Shown: positions 23,017 to 33,937 of the stretch, one piece after another
Numbering within the stretch: the first letter of the stretch is position 1
Layout of the letters: every line of letters starts with the position of its first letter
Assembly: GCF_029227915.1 (NCBI RefSeq)
Contig: NC_079876.1
Location: 29,547,828-29,611,827, forward strand
Length of the DNA: 64,000 nt
Origin: Hydractinia symbiolongicarpus
Taxonomy: Eukaryota > Cnidaria > Hydrozoa > Anthoathecata > Hydractiniidae
Reading direction: 5' to 3'
Notes under the pieces: generated by a model
The model's database searches: none
Seen by the model: the letters and a program-made list of their open reading frames with translations, nothing else
What the model was told of the DNA's origin: nothing
Program-made: the position numbers and the translations under genes

Positions 23017-23464
23017 TGAATATTCAGGTTAATAAGGTTACTTAAACTAGGAAAAAGTACTGGCAATGAATCTTAGTATTCTAAATCGTGTAAGAGCATT
23101 GACATCTGTCGACCTTCTTATCTCTTTAATAATTTGCCGCTTTCATAATTCAACAAATTGGGTAAGTGTAAGAGCATTGACATCTGTCGACCTTCTTATT
23201 TATTTAATAATTTGCAGCTTTGATAATTCATTAAATTGCCTGGAACTGCAAAAAGAGATGTAATCTTTGAGATTTTGAATTTGAAATTTGGTGACATGGA
23301 ATGAGTAATTGCGTATCGTGATATGACGGCTAGTACAACTATTGCAGCTATTCTACCTCTCCAAGTTCGATACTTCGCAACAATGTGTCATGGCAAACAC
23401 ATTTCCACGTTTAAATTCTCCAAGCATCCTTCAATCTTCTTATCACACAGGTTAGCCTAGCTAA

Positions 23465-23547
23465 TACCAGAGGTGGGGTTCGAACCCACTCGGAGAAACG
23501 TTCATTGGAACTTAAGTCCAACGCCGTAACCACTCGGCCACCCTGGT
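23465..23547 (-). tRNA. trnL-UAA: divergent tRNA-Leu(UAA) copy 52
   Basis: Consensus acceptor, T-stem and anticodon arm combined with the broken variable arm of copy 50: a mosaic. Confidence 0.72.
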
Positions 23548-23918
23548 TGAATATTCAGGTAAATAAGGTTACTTGAACTTGGAAGAAGTACTGGCAAGGA
23601 ACCTTACTATTTTAAATCGCACAAGAGCATTAACATCTGTCGATCTTCTTATTTCTTTAATAATTTGCCGTTTTGATAATTCAACAAAATGATTGGAACT
23701 GCAAAAAAATATGGTAATGTTTGGGATCGTGAGTTTGAAAATTTGAGATATGGAAGGAAAAATTGCGCATTGCGAAATAACGGCTGGGACAACTATTGCA
23801 GCTATTCTACCTCTCCAAGTTCGGTACTTCGCAACAACGTGTCATGGCAAACACATTTCCACGTTTAAATTCTGCAAGCATCCTTCAATCATCTTATCAA
23901 ATACGTTAACTTGGCTAA

Positions 23919-24001
23919 TAACAGAGATGGGTTTCGAACCCACTCGAAGAAACGTTCATTGGAGCTTATGTCCAACGCCTTAACCACTCGGCCACCCTTG
24001 T
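23919..24001 (-). pseudogene. tRNA-Leu relic copy 53
   Basis: Anticodon loop CATAAGC: universally conserved U33 is A. Also broken variable arm, C60 to A and two acceptor mismatches. Confidence 0.7.
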
Positions 24002-24350
24002 TGAATATTCAGGTTAATTAGGTTACTTGAGTTTGAAAAGGGTACGTGAAATAAACCTTAGTATTCCAAATCGCCCAAGAGCATTACCATTTGACGAACT
24101 TCAGATTTTTTAATAATTTTCCATTTTGATAGGTCAACAAAAGGAATGGAGCTCCAAAAAGTGATAGTAATATTTGGGATTTTGAGTATGAAATTTTGAG
24201 ATATGGAAGGCATAATTGCGCATCGTGAAATAACGGCTTGTAGAATTATTGGTGCTATTTCATTTCGCCATGTGCGATACTTCACAACAACGTATCATGT
24301 TAACATATCTCCACGGTTAAAACTCTCCAAGCATCCCTCAATTTTCTTAT

Positions 24351-24646
24351 TATTATTATATTATTAAAAATTTTTTTTACATTGACGTGTAAAAAAAATA
24401 AAAAAAAATTCTAGCTTCTCGGGAAAAGTCGCTAATTAAAGTCAATGAAGAAGGCAATTAATTTAGTTAATTTGACTTCTTTGCTTTGCATATCATCATC
24501 CTGAGATAAAGGATGGTTAGACTATAGCTTTTATTTTTGAGATCCTATATATTGCAAGGAAGTGGTATGCCAGAAAATTCGGGAAAAAAAAAACACAACA
24601 AAAACAAATCGCAAAATGCTATAAATACTAAATAAAAGTCTGCCTG
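24351..24646 (-). other. LINE 3' UTR and AT-repeat tail
   Basis: Non-coding region between the RT stop and array sequence. It holds several A/T homopolymers, a strong hairpin at 24371-24398 and a terminal run of TTA/ATA repeats adjoining the insertion site. Confidence 0.7.
24371..24398. repeat. 11-bp inverted repeat in LINE 3' end
   Basis: TTTTTTTTACA and TGTAAAAAAAA flank the six bases TTGACG: a perfect 11-bp stem. It sits close to the 3' terminus, where some LINE reverse transcriptases recognise their own RNA; that role is inference. Confidence 0.7.
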
Positions 24647-26549
24647 TCAAATAAAACCTAATCCATTAATATACGGTTTGCACAACCTACAAGGGCAACT
24701 TTCTGGATTCCATTTCTTAATTTTTGACTTAAACTCTTGTAACGTTTCAGATGTTTTTATATTTGATGGTATCATCTGCCACAATTTTGGCGCAAAATTT
24801 GAGATAGTTTCAGTGCCATAAGTAGACGTTTTTGCTGTGCGATAGCAAAGTTCTCTTTCATTTCTCAAATTATAAGTGCTACTACGGAACAGAAAAATAT
24901 CACTTATTATATCAGGTGAGAGTTTGTTTTTAGCTTTATATATATCTATAGCTAGTGTTTCAAGATTTTTTCCGTGTATCGTTTTTGATTTATCTCTATG
25001 TAACAGTTCCTTAAATGTTGATGTATGGTCACAATAGATTATTCGAAGTGCTCTTACATGCAGATTATTAATTCTGTTATTCAATGTTCTATTGTGGAAC
25101 ATCCATATCAAAGGACAGTAACTGAATTGAGAGGTAACAAAAGCCTTCATAATAACTCTTCTTTTTTGAGTATTCATGTAAGGTGCAACACGCGCTAACG
25201 CATATAGTTTTTGGCTGGTTTTTTGACATAAGTCCGTTACATGCGAATCAAATTTTAATTTCCGATCAATTTTTATTCCTAACAGTTTCTGTTGGTCACT
25301 GTTTTCAATGTACGTGTCTCCAACGACAGCTTTTGTATCAAGTGGTAAACTAGAAAGAAGATGGCTCTTTGCTTCATTGGCTTTCATACCGTTTTCAGCA
25401 AACCATATAAACATTCTTTTTGCTGTTTTTTCAAGGTCTTCTACAACTTGATTTTTATCAGACCCATACGTATATGGGGTGTTGTCGTCTGTGTAGCTAG
25501 CTATATCAGTTTCAATCGTTATCAGAAATAAATCTATCAGGAAAACGTTGAAGAGTAGTGGGCCTAAAATAGACCCTTGTGGCACACCAAATAAGATGTC
25601 GAGTAACGTACTAAATGAGTTGTTTATTTTAACTCTTTGTTTCCGGCCAGTTAAATAGCTATGTATTAATCTCAAAACATCCTTGTCAAACCCATAAGCG
25701 TGCAGTTTAGCAATGGTAAATCGTGATTTATACAGTCAAAAGCTTTAGACAAGTCTGTCAATAACGCTGCGTAAGATCCTTTATTATCTAGGCTTTTTTT
25801 TACATTTTTCGATCATTGCTATAAGGCATTGCTGCGTACTAAAACCTCTCCGAAAACCACACTGCTGCTTGTTAAAAATAGGTTGAAAAAAAGCTTCAAT
25901 TTGTTCGTATAAGCATTTTTCGAATATCTTAGAGATATTAGGCAGTATACTGACCGGGCGGTAGTTACACTTGTCCGTACGGTCCTCCTTTTTAAAAACT
26001 GGAATGACGTCTGCGTTCTTAAGGCTTTTTGGAAAATTGGATTGGTCGATGTTATAATTTATGCTATTGCACAAAACATTTCCAAAAATGTCAGAATTTT
26101 CCTGTATTATTTTCGTTGGAATGTCAGACTGCTGTGTAGTTTTATTTTTATCCAAATCTTTAATTTTTTTTGTAACATCAGATAGGCTGACACGTCTAAA
26201 AGAAAGCTTTTTACCAGACTCGCCATAAAACTGTTTGATTTTGACAACACTTGGATGATTAGCAAATTTTGATAACGAGGTCTCAATAGATTTATCATTA
26301 AAAATATTATCATTTTGTGGATTTTCATTTAGCTTGATTCTAAGATTGGGAACAAGGTTGCAAAAATAATCATTGAAAATCGATGCTATTTCAAGGTCAT
26401 CAGTGATAGTTTTTCCATTTTCAACTAATGTTATCAGCTCTTTGTTTTTGACTTTCTCAGTAAAGCAAGGTTTAACTGTGTTCCAGAACTTTTTATTATC
26501 TGTAACACTTTTAATCTCTAAATTGTTATAGTAGGTTTCTTTACTTCTT
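24647..26549 (-). pseudogene. LINE reverse transcriptase (ORF2 C-terminal part)
   Basis: Reverse transcriptase of the element. From 26549 to about 25800 the frame is open and contains the fingers/palm entry (ADVIPVFKK, NYRPVSILPNISKIFEK). A frameshift in an A/T homopolymer near 25800 and another near 25712 bracket motif A (FDCINHD). The remaining 342 residues are open and carry GVPQGS (motif B) at residues 30-35 and YTDD at 61-64 where YADD is usual. The C-terminus ends in a CPCRLC Cys-rich motif, typical of this group. Stop at 24647. Not functional as it stands. Confidence 0.9.
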
Positions 26550-27770
26550 TTGTACTAGTTTGACACATTTATTTCTTTGCTTTTTAAAAGCAGTTTTAGT
26601 TTCATCGCTTTTGTTTTTTAAGTATTTTTTTCTTAGTCTAGATCTAGTCATTATTGCCTTATTTAACTCTTTATTCATAAAAGGTGCTTGGTTGGTTCTC
26701 AAATATTTCGTTTTCTTTGGAGCATGTATATTAAGAGTGTTCATGACTTTGTTCAAAGATGCTTCAAGATCAATACCTAAGAAATCGGTTTCATTTAACG
26801 ATTTAAAAAGGTCCCCCCGGAAAGTTTCATGGTCAAATTTTTTGTAGTCCCTATATTGTTGTATGTTCGGTTTACCCTTTTTAAATTTAGTTTTCATAAA
26901 AGTCACAGTCATCTTGTGGAAGTCAGATAAGCCTGTTTCCACAGTGTGTTGAAAGCTTGATGATTTGTTAGTAAGGATCAAGTCGATGCAAGTTGGCTTG
27001 CATTGGCTTTTAAAACAAGTAGGCTCTTTTACAAGGTTATGCAAACCATACATTTTTGCAAAATCAGAAAGTGGAATTTCGCTTGGTTCAGCATTGAAAT
27101 CACCGATCACAAGAAGATTGTCATAAGTAGCAGAATGTTTAGCAAGTTCCTCTTCAATATATTGCAAATGTTTTTTCAAATTTTGTTTATGAGGGTTGTA
27201 TACGCAACAGAGGAGCCACTTTTGTTTCCTCAGATTTATTTCCACTAATAAGTATTCTGCATGGTTTTAAAATTTACAGGTAATGGGTCGGGATGGAATA
27301 TCTTGCCGTAAATACAGCAGAATACCCCCACCGAAACAGTCTCGGTCTAGCCTGTATGGTTTGGTATAGCCATTGATAAAAAATTGTGCTGTGGGAAAAG
27401 AGTTGTCGATTTTAGACTCTGAGACCATCAAATTGTCAAGATTACCATCTACAGTCGCAGAAAGCATCTCAAATTTGTTTCTTATTGAGTTGATATTTAT
27501 ATGCCCAATAGCTACTCTATGAAGGTTTTTAATGCGCAAGTTATTTAATCTCGTATGAGCGTTTAACTCGCAGGGAATAGAATTGGAACTTGCAAAATAC
27601 TGTGCTGGCTCAGAGTTGTTATGACTTTGTTCGCAAATTTCAGAACACCATGATGATACATAACTATCGTTAGTGTGATCATTGTGTAAAAAATTTGTAA
27701 TTTGATTTTCATCCCCGTTTTCAAACACTTCTTTTTCAATTTCATTTGAAGTGCTTAACGAGGGTAAAAA
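26541..27770 (-). pseudogene. LINE endonuclease (ORF2 N-terminal part)
   Basis: APE-like endonuclease that nicks target DNA for target-primed reverse transcription. Visible motifs in order: GHININSIRNKFE near the start, catalytic-type Glu in SESKID, GGGILLYLR, YNPH, GDFNAEP, IDLILTN, and the SDFH Asp-His pair. A single TAA at 27267-27269 interrupts an otherwise continuous frame. No ATG at the start: the frame runs open to about 27770, next to the insertion junction. The frame is then lost at an A-rich run near 26545, just past the domain. Confidence 0.88.
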
Positions 27771-27807
27771 TCAGATTCACACATATCACACAGGTTACCG
27801 TAGCTAA

Positions 27808-27890
27808 TACCAGAGATGGGGTTCGAACCCACGCGGACAATCGTCCATTGGAAATTAAGTCCAACGCCTTAACCACTCGGCCACCCTGGT
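27808..27890 (-). tRNA. trnL-UAA: tRNA-Leu(UAA) copy 54
   Basis: Class G variable loop with G49.U65 wobble and G37 to U. The LINE is inserted 25 bp downstream, cutting off its own trailer beyond CTGTGTGATA and removing the T4. Confidence 0.72.
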
Positions 27891-28260
27891 TGAAATTTCA
27901 AGTTAATAAGGTTACTTGAACTTGGAAAAAGTACTGGCAATGAATCTTATTATTTTAAATCGCGCAAGAGCATTACCATTTGACGATCTTCAGACTTTTC
28001 AATAATTTGCCGTTTTGATAACTCAACAAAATGAATGGAACTGCAAAATGGGATGGTAATATTTGGGATTTTGAGTTTGAAAGTTTCAGATGTGGAAGGC
28101 ATTATTGCGTATCGTGAAGTAACGGCTGGTAGAATTATTGGGGCTATTCTATTTTGCCCTGTGGGATAATTCAACACAACGTATCATGTTAACACATTTC
28201 CACGGTTAAAACTCTGCAAGCATCCCTCAATCTTCTTATCACACAGGTTAGCCTAGCTAA

Positions 28261-28343
28261 TACCAGAGGTGGGGTTCGAACCCATGCGGACAATAGTCCA
28301 TTGGAACTTAAGTCCAACGCCTTAACCACTTGGCCACCCTTGT
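28261..28343 (-). tRNA. trnL-UAA: tRNA-Leu(UAA) copy 55
   Basis: Class M with acceptor A3.G70 (5' strand ACAAGGG). Confidence 0.78.
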
Positions 28344-28711
28344 TGAAATTTCAAGTTAATAAGGTTACTTGAACTTGGAAAAAGTACTGTCAATGAATCT
28401 TATTATTTCAAATCGCGCAAAAGCATTTCCATTTGACGACCTTCATATTTTTTAATAATTTTCCATTTTGAAAGCCAACAAAATGAATGGAGCTGTAAAA
28501 AAGGATGGTAATATTTGGGATTTTGAGTTTGAATGTTTGAGATATGGAAGGCATTATTGCGCATCGTGAAGTAACGGCTGGTAGAACTATTGGGGCTACT
28601 CTATTTCACCATGCGGGATAATTCAACACAACGTGTCATGTTAACGCATTTCTACGGCAAAACCCTCCAAGCATCCCTCAATCTTCTTATCACACAGGTT
28701 AGCCTAGCTAA

Positions 28712-28794
28712 TACCAGAGGTGGGGTTCAAACCCATGCGGACAATAGTCCATTGGAACTTAAGTCCAACGCCTTAACCACTCGGCCACCCTGGT
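28712..28794 (-). tRNA. trnL-UAA: tRNA-Leu(UAA) copy 56
   Basis: Class M; T-loop TTTGAAC, C56 to U. Confidence 0.77.
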
Positions 28795-28917
28795 TGAAAT
28801 TTCAAGTTAATAAGGTTACTTGAACTTGGAAAACAACGTATCATGTTAACACATTTCCACGGTTAAAACTCTCCAAGCATCCCTCAATCTTCTTATCACA
28901 CAGGTTAGCCTAGCTAA

Positions 28918-29000
28918 TACCAGAGGCGGGGTTCGAATCCATGCGGACAATAGTCCATTGGAACTTAAGTCCAACGCCTTAACCACTCGGCCATCCTGGT
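28918..29000 (-). tRNA. trnL-UAA: tRNA-Leu(UAA) copy 57
   Basis: T-stem ATGGA/CCCGC (A53.C61, U50.G64, A49.C65) and acceptor A7.C66. Lies in a 206-bp short unit. Confidence 0.7.
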
Positions 29001-29370
29001 TGAAATTTCAAGTTAATAAGGTTACTTGAACTTGGAAAAAGTACTGGCAATGAATCTTATTATTTTAAATCGCGCAAGAGCATTACCATTTGACGACCTT
29101 CACATTTTTGAATAATTTGCCCTTTTGATAACTCAACAAAATGAATGGAACTGCAAAATGGGATGGTAATATTTGGGATTTTGAGTTTGAAAGTTTCAGA
29201 TATGGAAGGCATTATTGCGTATCGTGAAGTAACGGCTGGTAGAATTATTGGGGCTATTCTATTTTGCCCTGTGGGATAATTCAACACAACGTATCATGTT
29301 AACACATTTCCACGGTTAAAACTCTGCAAGCATCCCTCAATCTTCTTATCACACAGGTTAGCCTAGCTAA

Positions 29371-29453
29371 TACCAGAGGTGGGGTTCGAACCCATGCGGA
29401 CAATAGTCCATTGGAACTTAAGTCCAACGCCTTAACCACTTGGCCACCCTTGT
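29371..29453 (-). tRNA. trnL-UAA: tRNA-Leu(UAA) copy 58
   Basis: Same as copy 55, 1110 bp upstream. Confidence 0.78.
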
Positions 29454-29821
29454 TGAAATTTCAAGTTAATAAGGTTACTTGAACTTGGAAAAAGTACTGT
29501 CAATGAATCTTATTATTTCAAATCGCGCAAAAGCATTTCCATTTGACGACCTTCATATTTTTTAATAATTTTCCATTTTGAAAGCCAACAAAATGAATGG
29601 AGCTGTAAAAAAGGATGGTAATATTTGGGATTTTGAGTTTGAATGTTTGAGATATGGAAGGCATTATTGCGCATCGTGAAGTAACGGCTGGTAGAACTAT
29701 TGGGGCTACTCTATTTCGCCATGCGGGATAATTCAACACAACGTGTCATGTTAACGCATTTCTACGGCAAAACCCTCCAAGCATCCCTCAATCTTCTTAT
29801 CACACAGGTTAGCCTAGCTAA

Positions 29822-29904
29822 TACCAGAGGTGGGGTTCAAACCCATGCGGACAATAGTCCATTGGAACTTAAGTCCAACGCCTTAACCACTCGGCCACCC
29901 TGGT
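29822..29904 (-). tRNA. trnL-UAA: tRNA-Leu(UAA) copy 59
   Basis: Same as copy 56 (C56 to U). Confidence 0.77.
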
Positions 29905-30027
29905 TGAAATTTCAAGTTAATAAGGTTACTTGAACTTGGAAAACAACGTATCATGTTAACACATTTCCACGGTTAAAACTCTCCAAGCATCCCTCAATCT
30001 TCTTATCACACAGGTTAGCCTAGCTAA

Positions 30028-30110
30028 TACCAGAGGCGGGGTTCGAATCCATGCGGACAATAGTCCATTGGAACTTAAGTCCAACGCCTTAACCACTCGG
30101 CCATCCTGGT
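30028..30110 (-). tRNA. trnL-UAA: tRNA-Leu(UAA) copy 60
   Basis: Same as copy 57, in the duplicated 206-bp short unit. Confidence 0.7.
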
Positions 30111-30480
30111 TGAAATTTCAAGTTAATAAGGTTACTTGAACTTGGAAAAAGTACTGGCAATGAATCTTATTATTTTAAATCGCGCAAGAGCATTACCATT
30201 TGACGACCTTCACATTTTTGAATAATTTGCCCTTTTGATAACTCAACAAAATGAATGGAACTGCAAAATGGGATGGTAATATTTGGGATTTTGAGTTTGA
30301 AAGTTTCAGATATGGAAGGCATTATTGCGTATCGTGAAGTAACGGCTGGTAGAATTATTGGGGCTATTCTATTTTGCCCTGTGGGATAATTCAACACAAC
30401 GTATCATGTTAACACATTCCTACGGTTAAAACTCGCCAGGCATCCCTCAATCTTTTTATCACACAGGTTAGCCTAGCTAA

Positions 30481-30563
30481 TACCAGAGATGGGGTTCGAA
30501 CCCATGCGGACAATAGTCCATTTGAACTTAAGTCCAACGCCTTAACCACTCGGCCACCCTGGT
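30481..30563 (-). tRNA. trnL-UAA: tRNA-Leu(UAA) copy 61
   Basis: Class A, T-stem ATGGG/CCCAT fully paired; G29.A41 in the anticodon stem. Confidence 0.83.
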
Positions 30564-30934
30564 TGAAATTTCAAGTTAATAAGGTTACTTGAACTTGGAA
30601 AAAGTACTGGCAATGAATCTTATTATTTTAAATGGCGCAAGAGCATTACCATATGACGACCTTCAGATTTTTCAATAATTTGCCGTTTTGATAACTCAAC
30701 AGATTGACTGGAACTGCAAAAAAATATGGCAATATCTGTGATTTTGAGTTTGAAAGTTTGAGACATGGAAGGAATAATTGCGCATTGTGAAATAACGGCT
30801 GGTACAACTATTGCAGCTGTTCTACCTCTCCAAGTTCGATACTTCGCCACAACGTGTCATGGCAAACACATTTCCACGATTAAAACTCTACAAGCATCCC
30901 TCAATCTTCTTATCACACAGGTTAGCCTAGCTAA

Positions 30935-31017
30935 TACCAGAGGTGAGGTTCGAACACACGCGGACAATCGTCCATTGAAACTTAAGTCCAACGCCTTAAC
31001 CACTCGGCCACCCTGGT
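30935..31017 (-). tRNA. trnL-UAA: tRNA-Leu(UAA) copy 62
   Basis: T-stem GTGTG/CTCAC has U52.U62; anticodon stem G30.U40 wobble. Confidence 0.78.
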
Positions 31018-31387
31018 TGAACATTCATGTTAATAAGGTTACTTGAATTTGGAAAGGGTACGGGAAATGAACCTTGGTATTCTAAATCGCCCAAGAGCAT
31101 TACCATTTGACGACCTTCAGTGTTTTTAATAATTTGCCGTTTTGATAACTCAACAAAATGAATGGAACCGCAAGATCGGATGGTAATATCTGGGATTTAG
31201 AGCTTGAAAGTTTGAGATATGGAAGGCATAATTGCGCATCGTGAAATAACGGCTTGTAGAATTATTGGTGCTATTCCATTTCGCCATGTGCGATATTTCA
31301 CCACAAGGTATCATGTTAACGCATTTCCACGGTTAAAACTCTCCAAGCGTCCCTCAATCTTCTTATCACACAGGTTAGCCTAGCTAA

Positions 31388-31470
31388 TACCAGAGGTGGG
31401 GTTCGAACCCACGCGGACAATCGTCCATTGGAACTTAAGTCCAACGCCTTAACCACTCGGCCACCCTTGT
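31388..31470 (-). tRNA. trnL-UAA: tRNA-Leu(UAA) copy 63
   Basis: Consensus except acceptor A3.G70. Confidence 0.83.
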
Positions 31471-31839
31471 TGAAATTTCAAGTTAATAAGGTTACTTGAA
31501 CTTGGAAAAAGTACTGTCAATGAATCTTATTATTTTAAATCGCGCAAGAGCATTACCATTTGACTACCTTCATATTTTTTGATAATTTTCCATTTTGAAA
31601 GCCAACAAAATGAATGGAGCTGTAAAAAAGGATGGTAATATTTGGGATTTTGAGTTTAAAAATTTGAAAAATGGAAGGACTAATTGCGCATTTTGAAATA
31701 ACGGCTGGTACAACTATTGCAGTTGTTCTATTTCTCCAGGTTCGATACTTCGCCAGAACGTGTCATGGCAAACACATTTCCACGTTTAAATTCTCCAAGC
31801 ATCCCTCAATCTTCTTATCACACAGGTTAGCCTAGCTAG

Positions 31840-31922
31840 TACCACAGGTGGGGTTCGAACCCACGCGGACAATAGTCCATTGGAAATTAAGTCCAACGCC
31901 TTAACAACTCGGCCACCCTTGT
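31840..31922 (-). tRNA. trnL-UAA: tRNA-Leu(UAA) copy 64
   Basis: Combines G5.G68, A3.G70, U37 and a D-loop GAGTTG that alters G18 and box A. Probably dead. Confidence 0.62.
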
Positions 31923-32290
31923 TGAAATCTCAAGTTAATAAGGTTACTTGAACTTGGAAAAAGTACTGTCAATGAATCTTATTATTTTAAATCGCGCAAG
32001 AGCATTACCATTTGACTACCTTCATATTTTTTGATAATTTTCCATTTTGAAAGCCAACAAAATGAATGGAGCTGTAAAAAAGGATGGTAATATTTGGGAT
32101 TTTGAGTTTGGATGTTTGAGATATGGAAGGCATTATTGCGCATCGTGAAGTAACGGCTGGTAGAACTATTGGGGCTATTCTATTTCGCCATGTGGGATAA
32201 TTCAACACAACGTGTCATGTTAACGCATTTCTACGGCAAAACCGTCCAAGCATCCCTCAATCTTCTTATCACACAGGTTAGCCTAGCTAA

Positions 32291-32373
32291 TACCAGAGGT
32301 GGGGTTCAAACCCATGAGGACAATAGTCTATTGGAACTTAAGTCCAACGCCTTAACCACTCGGCCACCCTGGT
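32291..32373 (-). tRNA. trnL-UAA: tRNA-Leu(UAA) copy 65
   Basis: Class M, C56 to U, plus changes at the base of the variable arm. Confidence 0.74.
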
Positions 32374-32496
32374 TGAAATTTCAAGTTAATAAGGTTACTT
32401 GAACTTGGAAAACAACGTATCATGTTAACACATTTCCACGGTTAAAACTCTCCAGGCATCCCTCAATCTTCTTATCACACAGTTTAGCCTAGCTAA

Positions 32497-32578
32497 TACC
32501 AAAGCGGGGTTCGAATCCATGCGGACAATAGTCCATTGGAACTTAAGTCCAACGCCTTAACCACTCGGCCACCCTGGT
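32497..32578 (-). tRNA. trnL-UAA: tRNA-Leu(UAA) copy 66, one base short
   Basis: A base is lost at the acceptor/T-stem boundary and A53.C61 is present; lies in a 206-bp short unit. Likely a relic. Confidence 0.62.
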
Positions 32579-32947
32579 TGAAATTTCAAGTTAATAAGGT
32601 TACTTGAACTTGGAAAAAGTACTGGCAATGAATCTTATTATTTTAAATCGCGCAAGAGCATTACCATTTGACGACCTTCAGATTTTTGAATAATTTGCCC
32701 TTTTGATAACTCAACAAAATGAATGGAACTGCAAAATGGGATGGTAATATTTGGGATTTTGAGTTTGAAAGTTTCAGATATGGAAGGCATTATTGCGTAT
32801 CGTGAAGTAACGGCTGGTAGAATTATTGGGGCTATTCTATTTTGCCTGTGGGATAATTCAACACAACGTATCATGTTAATACATTCCTACGGTTAAAACT
32901 CGCCAGGCATCCCTCAATCTTCTTATCACACAGGTTAGCCTAGCTAA

Positions 32948-33030
32948 TCCCAGAGATGGGGTTCGAACCCATGCGGACAATAGTCCATTTGAACTTAAGT
33001 CCAACGCCTTAACCACTCGGCCACCCTGGT
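32948..33030 (-). tRNA. trnL-UAA: tRNA-Leu(UAA) copy 67
   Basis: Class A T-stem; A1.G72 at the acceptor end and G29.A41. Confidence 0.77.
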
Positions 33031-33401
33031 TGAAATTTCAAGTTAATAAGGTTACTTGAACTTGGAAAAAGTACTGGCAATGAATCTTATTATTTTAAAT
33101 CGCGCAAGAGCATTACCATTTGACGACCTTCAGATTTTTCAATAATTTGCCGTTTTGATAACTCAACAGATTGACTGGAACTGCAAAAAATTATGGCAAT
33201 ATCTGTGATTTTGAGTTTGAAAGTTTGAGACATGGAAGGAATAATTGCGCATTGTGAAATAACGGCTGGTACAACTATTGCAGCTGTTCTACCTCTCCAA
33301 GTTCGATACTTCGCCACAACGTGTCATGGCAAACACATTTCCACGATTAAAACTCTACAAGCATCCCTCAATCTTCTTATCACACAGGTTAGCCTAGCTA
33401 A

Positions 33402-33484
33402 TACCAGAGGTGGGGTTCGAACACACGCGGACAATCGTCCATTGGAACTTAAGTCCAACGCCTTAACCACTCGGCCACCCTGGT
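33402..33484 (-). tRNA. trnL-UAA: tRNA-Leu(UAA) copy 68
   Basis: Consensus except U52.C62 in the T-stem. Confidence 0.84.
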
Positions 33485-33854
33485 TGAACATTCAGGTTAA
33501 TAAGGTTACTTGAATTTGGAAAGGGTACGGGAAATGAACCTTGGTATTCTAAATCGGCCAAGAGCATTACCATTTGACGACCTTCAGTGTTTTCAATAAT
33601 TTGCCGTTTTGATAACTCAACAAAATGAATGGAACCGCAAGATCGGATGGTAATATCTGGGATTTTAAGCTTGAAAGTTTGAGATATGGAAGGCATAATT
33701 GCGCATCGTGAAATAACGGCTTGTAGAATTATTGGTGCTATTCCATTTCGCCATGTGCGATATTTCACCACAAGGTATCATGTTAACGCATTTCCACGGT
33801 TAAAACTCTCCAAGCGTCCCTCAATCTTCTTATCACACAGGTTAGCCTAGCTAA

Positions 33855-33937
33855 TACCAAAGGTGGGGTTCGAACCCACGCGGACAATCGTCCATTGGAA
33901 CTTAAGTCCAACGCCTTAACCACTCGGCCACCCTGGT
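33855..33937 (-). tRNA. trnL-UAA: tRNA-Leu(UAA) copy 69
   Basis: Consensus except acceptor G5.U68 wobble; looks functional. Confidence 0.93.

Larger units (their letters stand above)
21735..23700. repeat. 983-bp tandem duplication of a divergent unit pair
   Basis: Copies 49/50 and 51/52 pair at 983 bp. Each block is one normal and one 531-bp monomer. Spacer and tRNA alleles here are the most divergent in the window. Confidence 0.88.
1..24350 (-). repeat. tRNA-Leu(UAA) tandem array, left part (copies 1-53)
   Basis: Head-to-tail monomers of about 453 bp, each with one minus-strand tRNA-Leu gene. The ~370 bp between successive tRNAs is AT-rich spacer: leader, a central block with no recognisable gene, and a tRNA trailer. 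At least two spacer lineages alternate and form mosaics, differing from each other at very roughly one base in five by eye, while the tRNA varies at only a few sites. Irregular spacings are a tRNA-less unit near 5546, a 433-bp and a 289-bp unit near 19.0-19.7 kb, and two 531-bp units at 21.95-23.5 kb. No other gene is seen in the spacers. Confidence 0.97.
24351..27783 (-). mobile_element. 5'-truncated CR1/Jockey-like non-LTR retrotransposon
   Basis: A 3.4-kb insertion on the same strand as the tRNAs. It carries an APE-type endonuclease followed by a reverse transcriptase in one interrupted ORF2, then a short 3' UTR and an AT-microsatellite tail (TTA/ATA repeats) instead of poly(A). No ORF1 is present, and the frame is still open at the 5' junction, so it is 5'-truncated. 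Array sequence resumes at TATCACACAGG (27784); the left flank ends CTTAT at 24350, leaving at most a 3-4 bp target duplication. Damage: one in-frame stop and at least three frameshifts. Family call rests on domain order and motifs; CR1, L2 and Jockey clades cannot be separated by eye. Confidence 0.9.
28020..30410. repeat. 1110-bp tandem block (two full units plus one short unit)
   Basis: Copies 55-57 and 58-60 repeat at 1110 bp with near identity, and the match continues into a third partial block. Confidence 0.9.

Noticed and set aside
22083-23263. 65-codon plus-strand frames with duplicated RALTSVDLLI
   Set aside because: They only reflect the 78-bp direct repeat in the spacer; no start context or homology recognised.
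26107-26328. 73-codon minus-strand frame inside the LINE
   Set aside because: It overlaps the true RT frame, which continues from about 26549 in another phase with LINE-like sequence.
26560-27248. Plus-strand open frames inside the LINE
   Set aside because: Complement shadows of the minus-strand endonuclease region, low-complexity hydrophobic translations.
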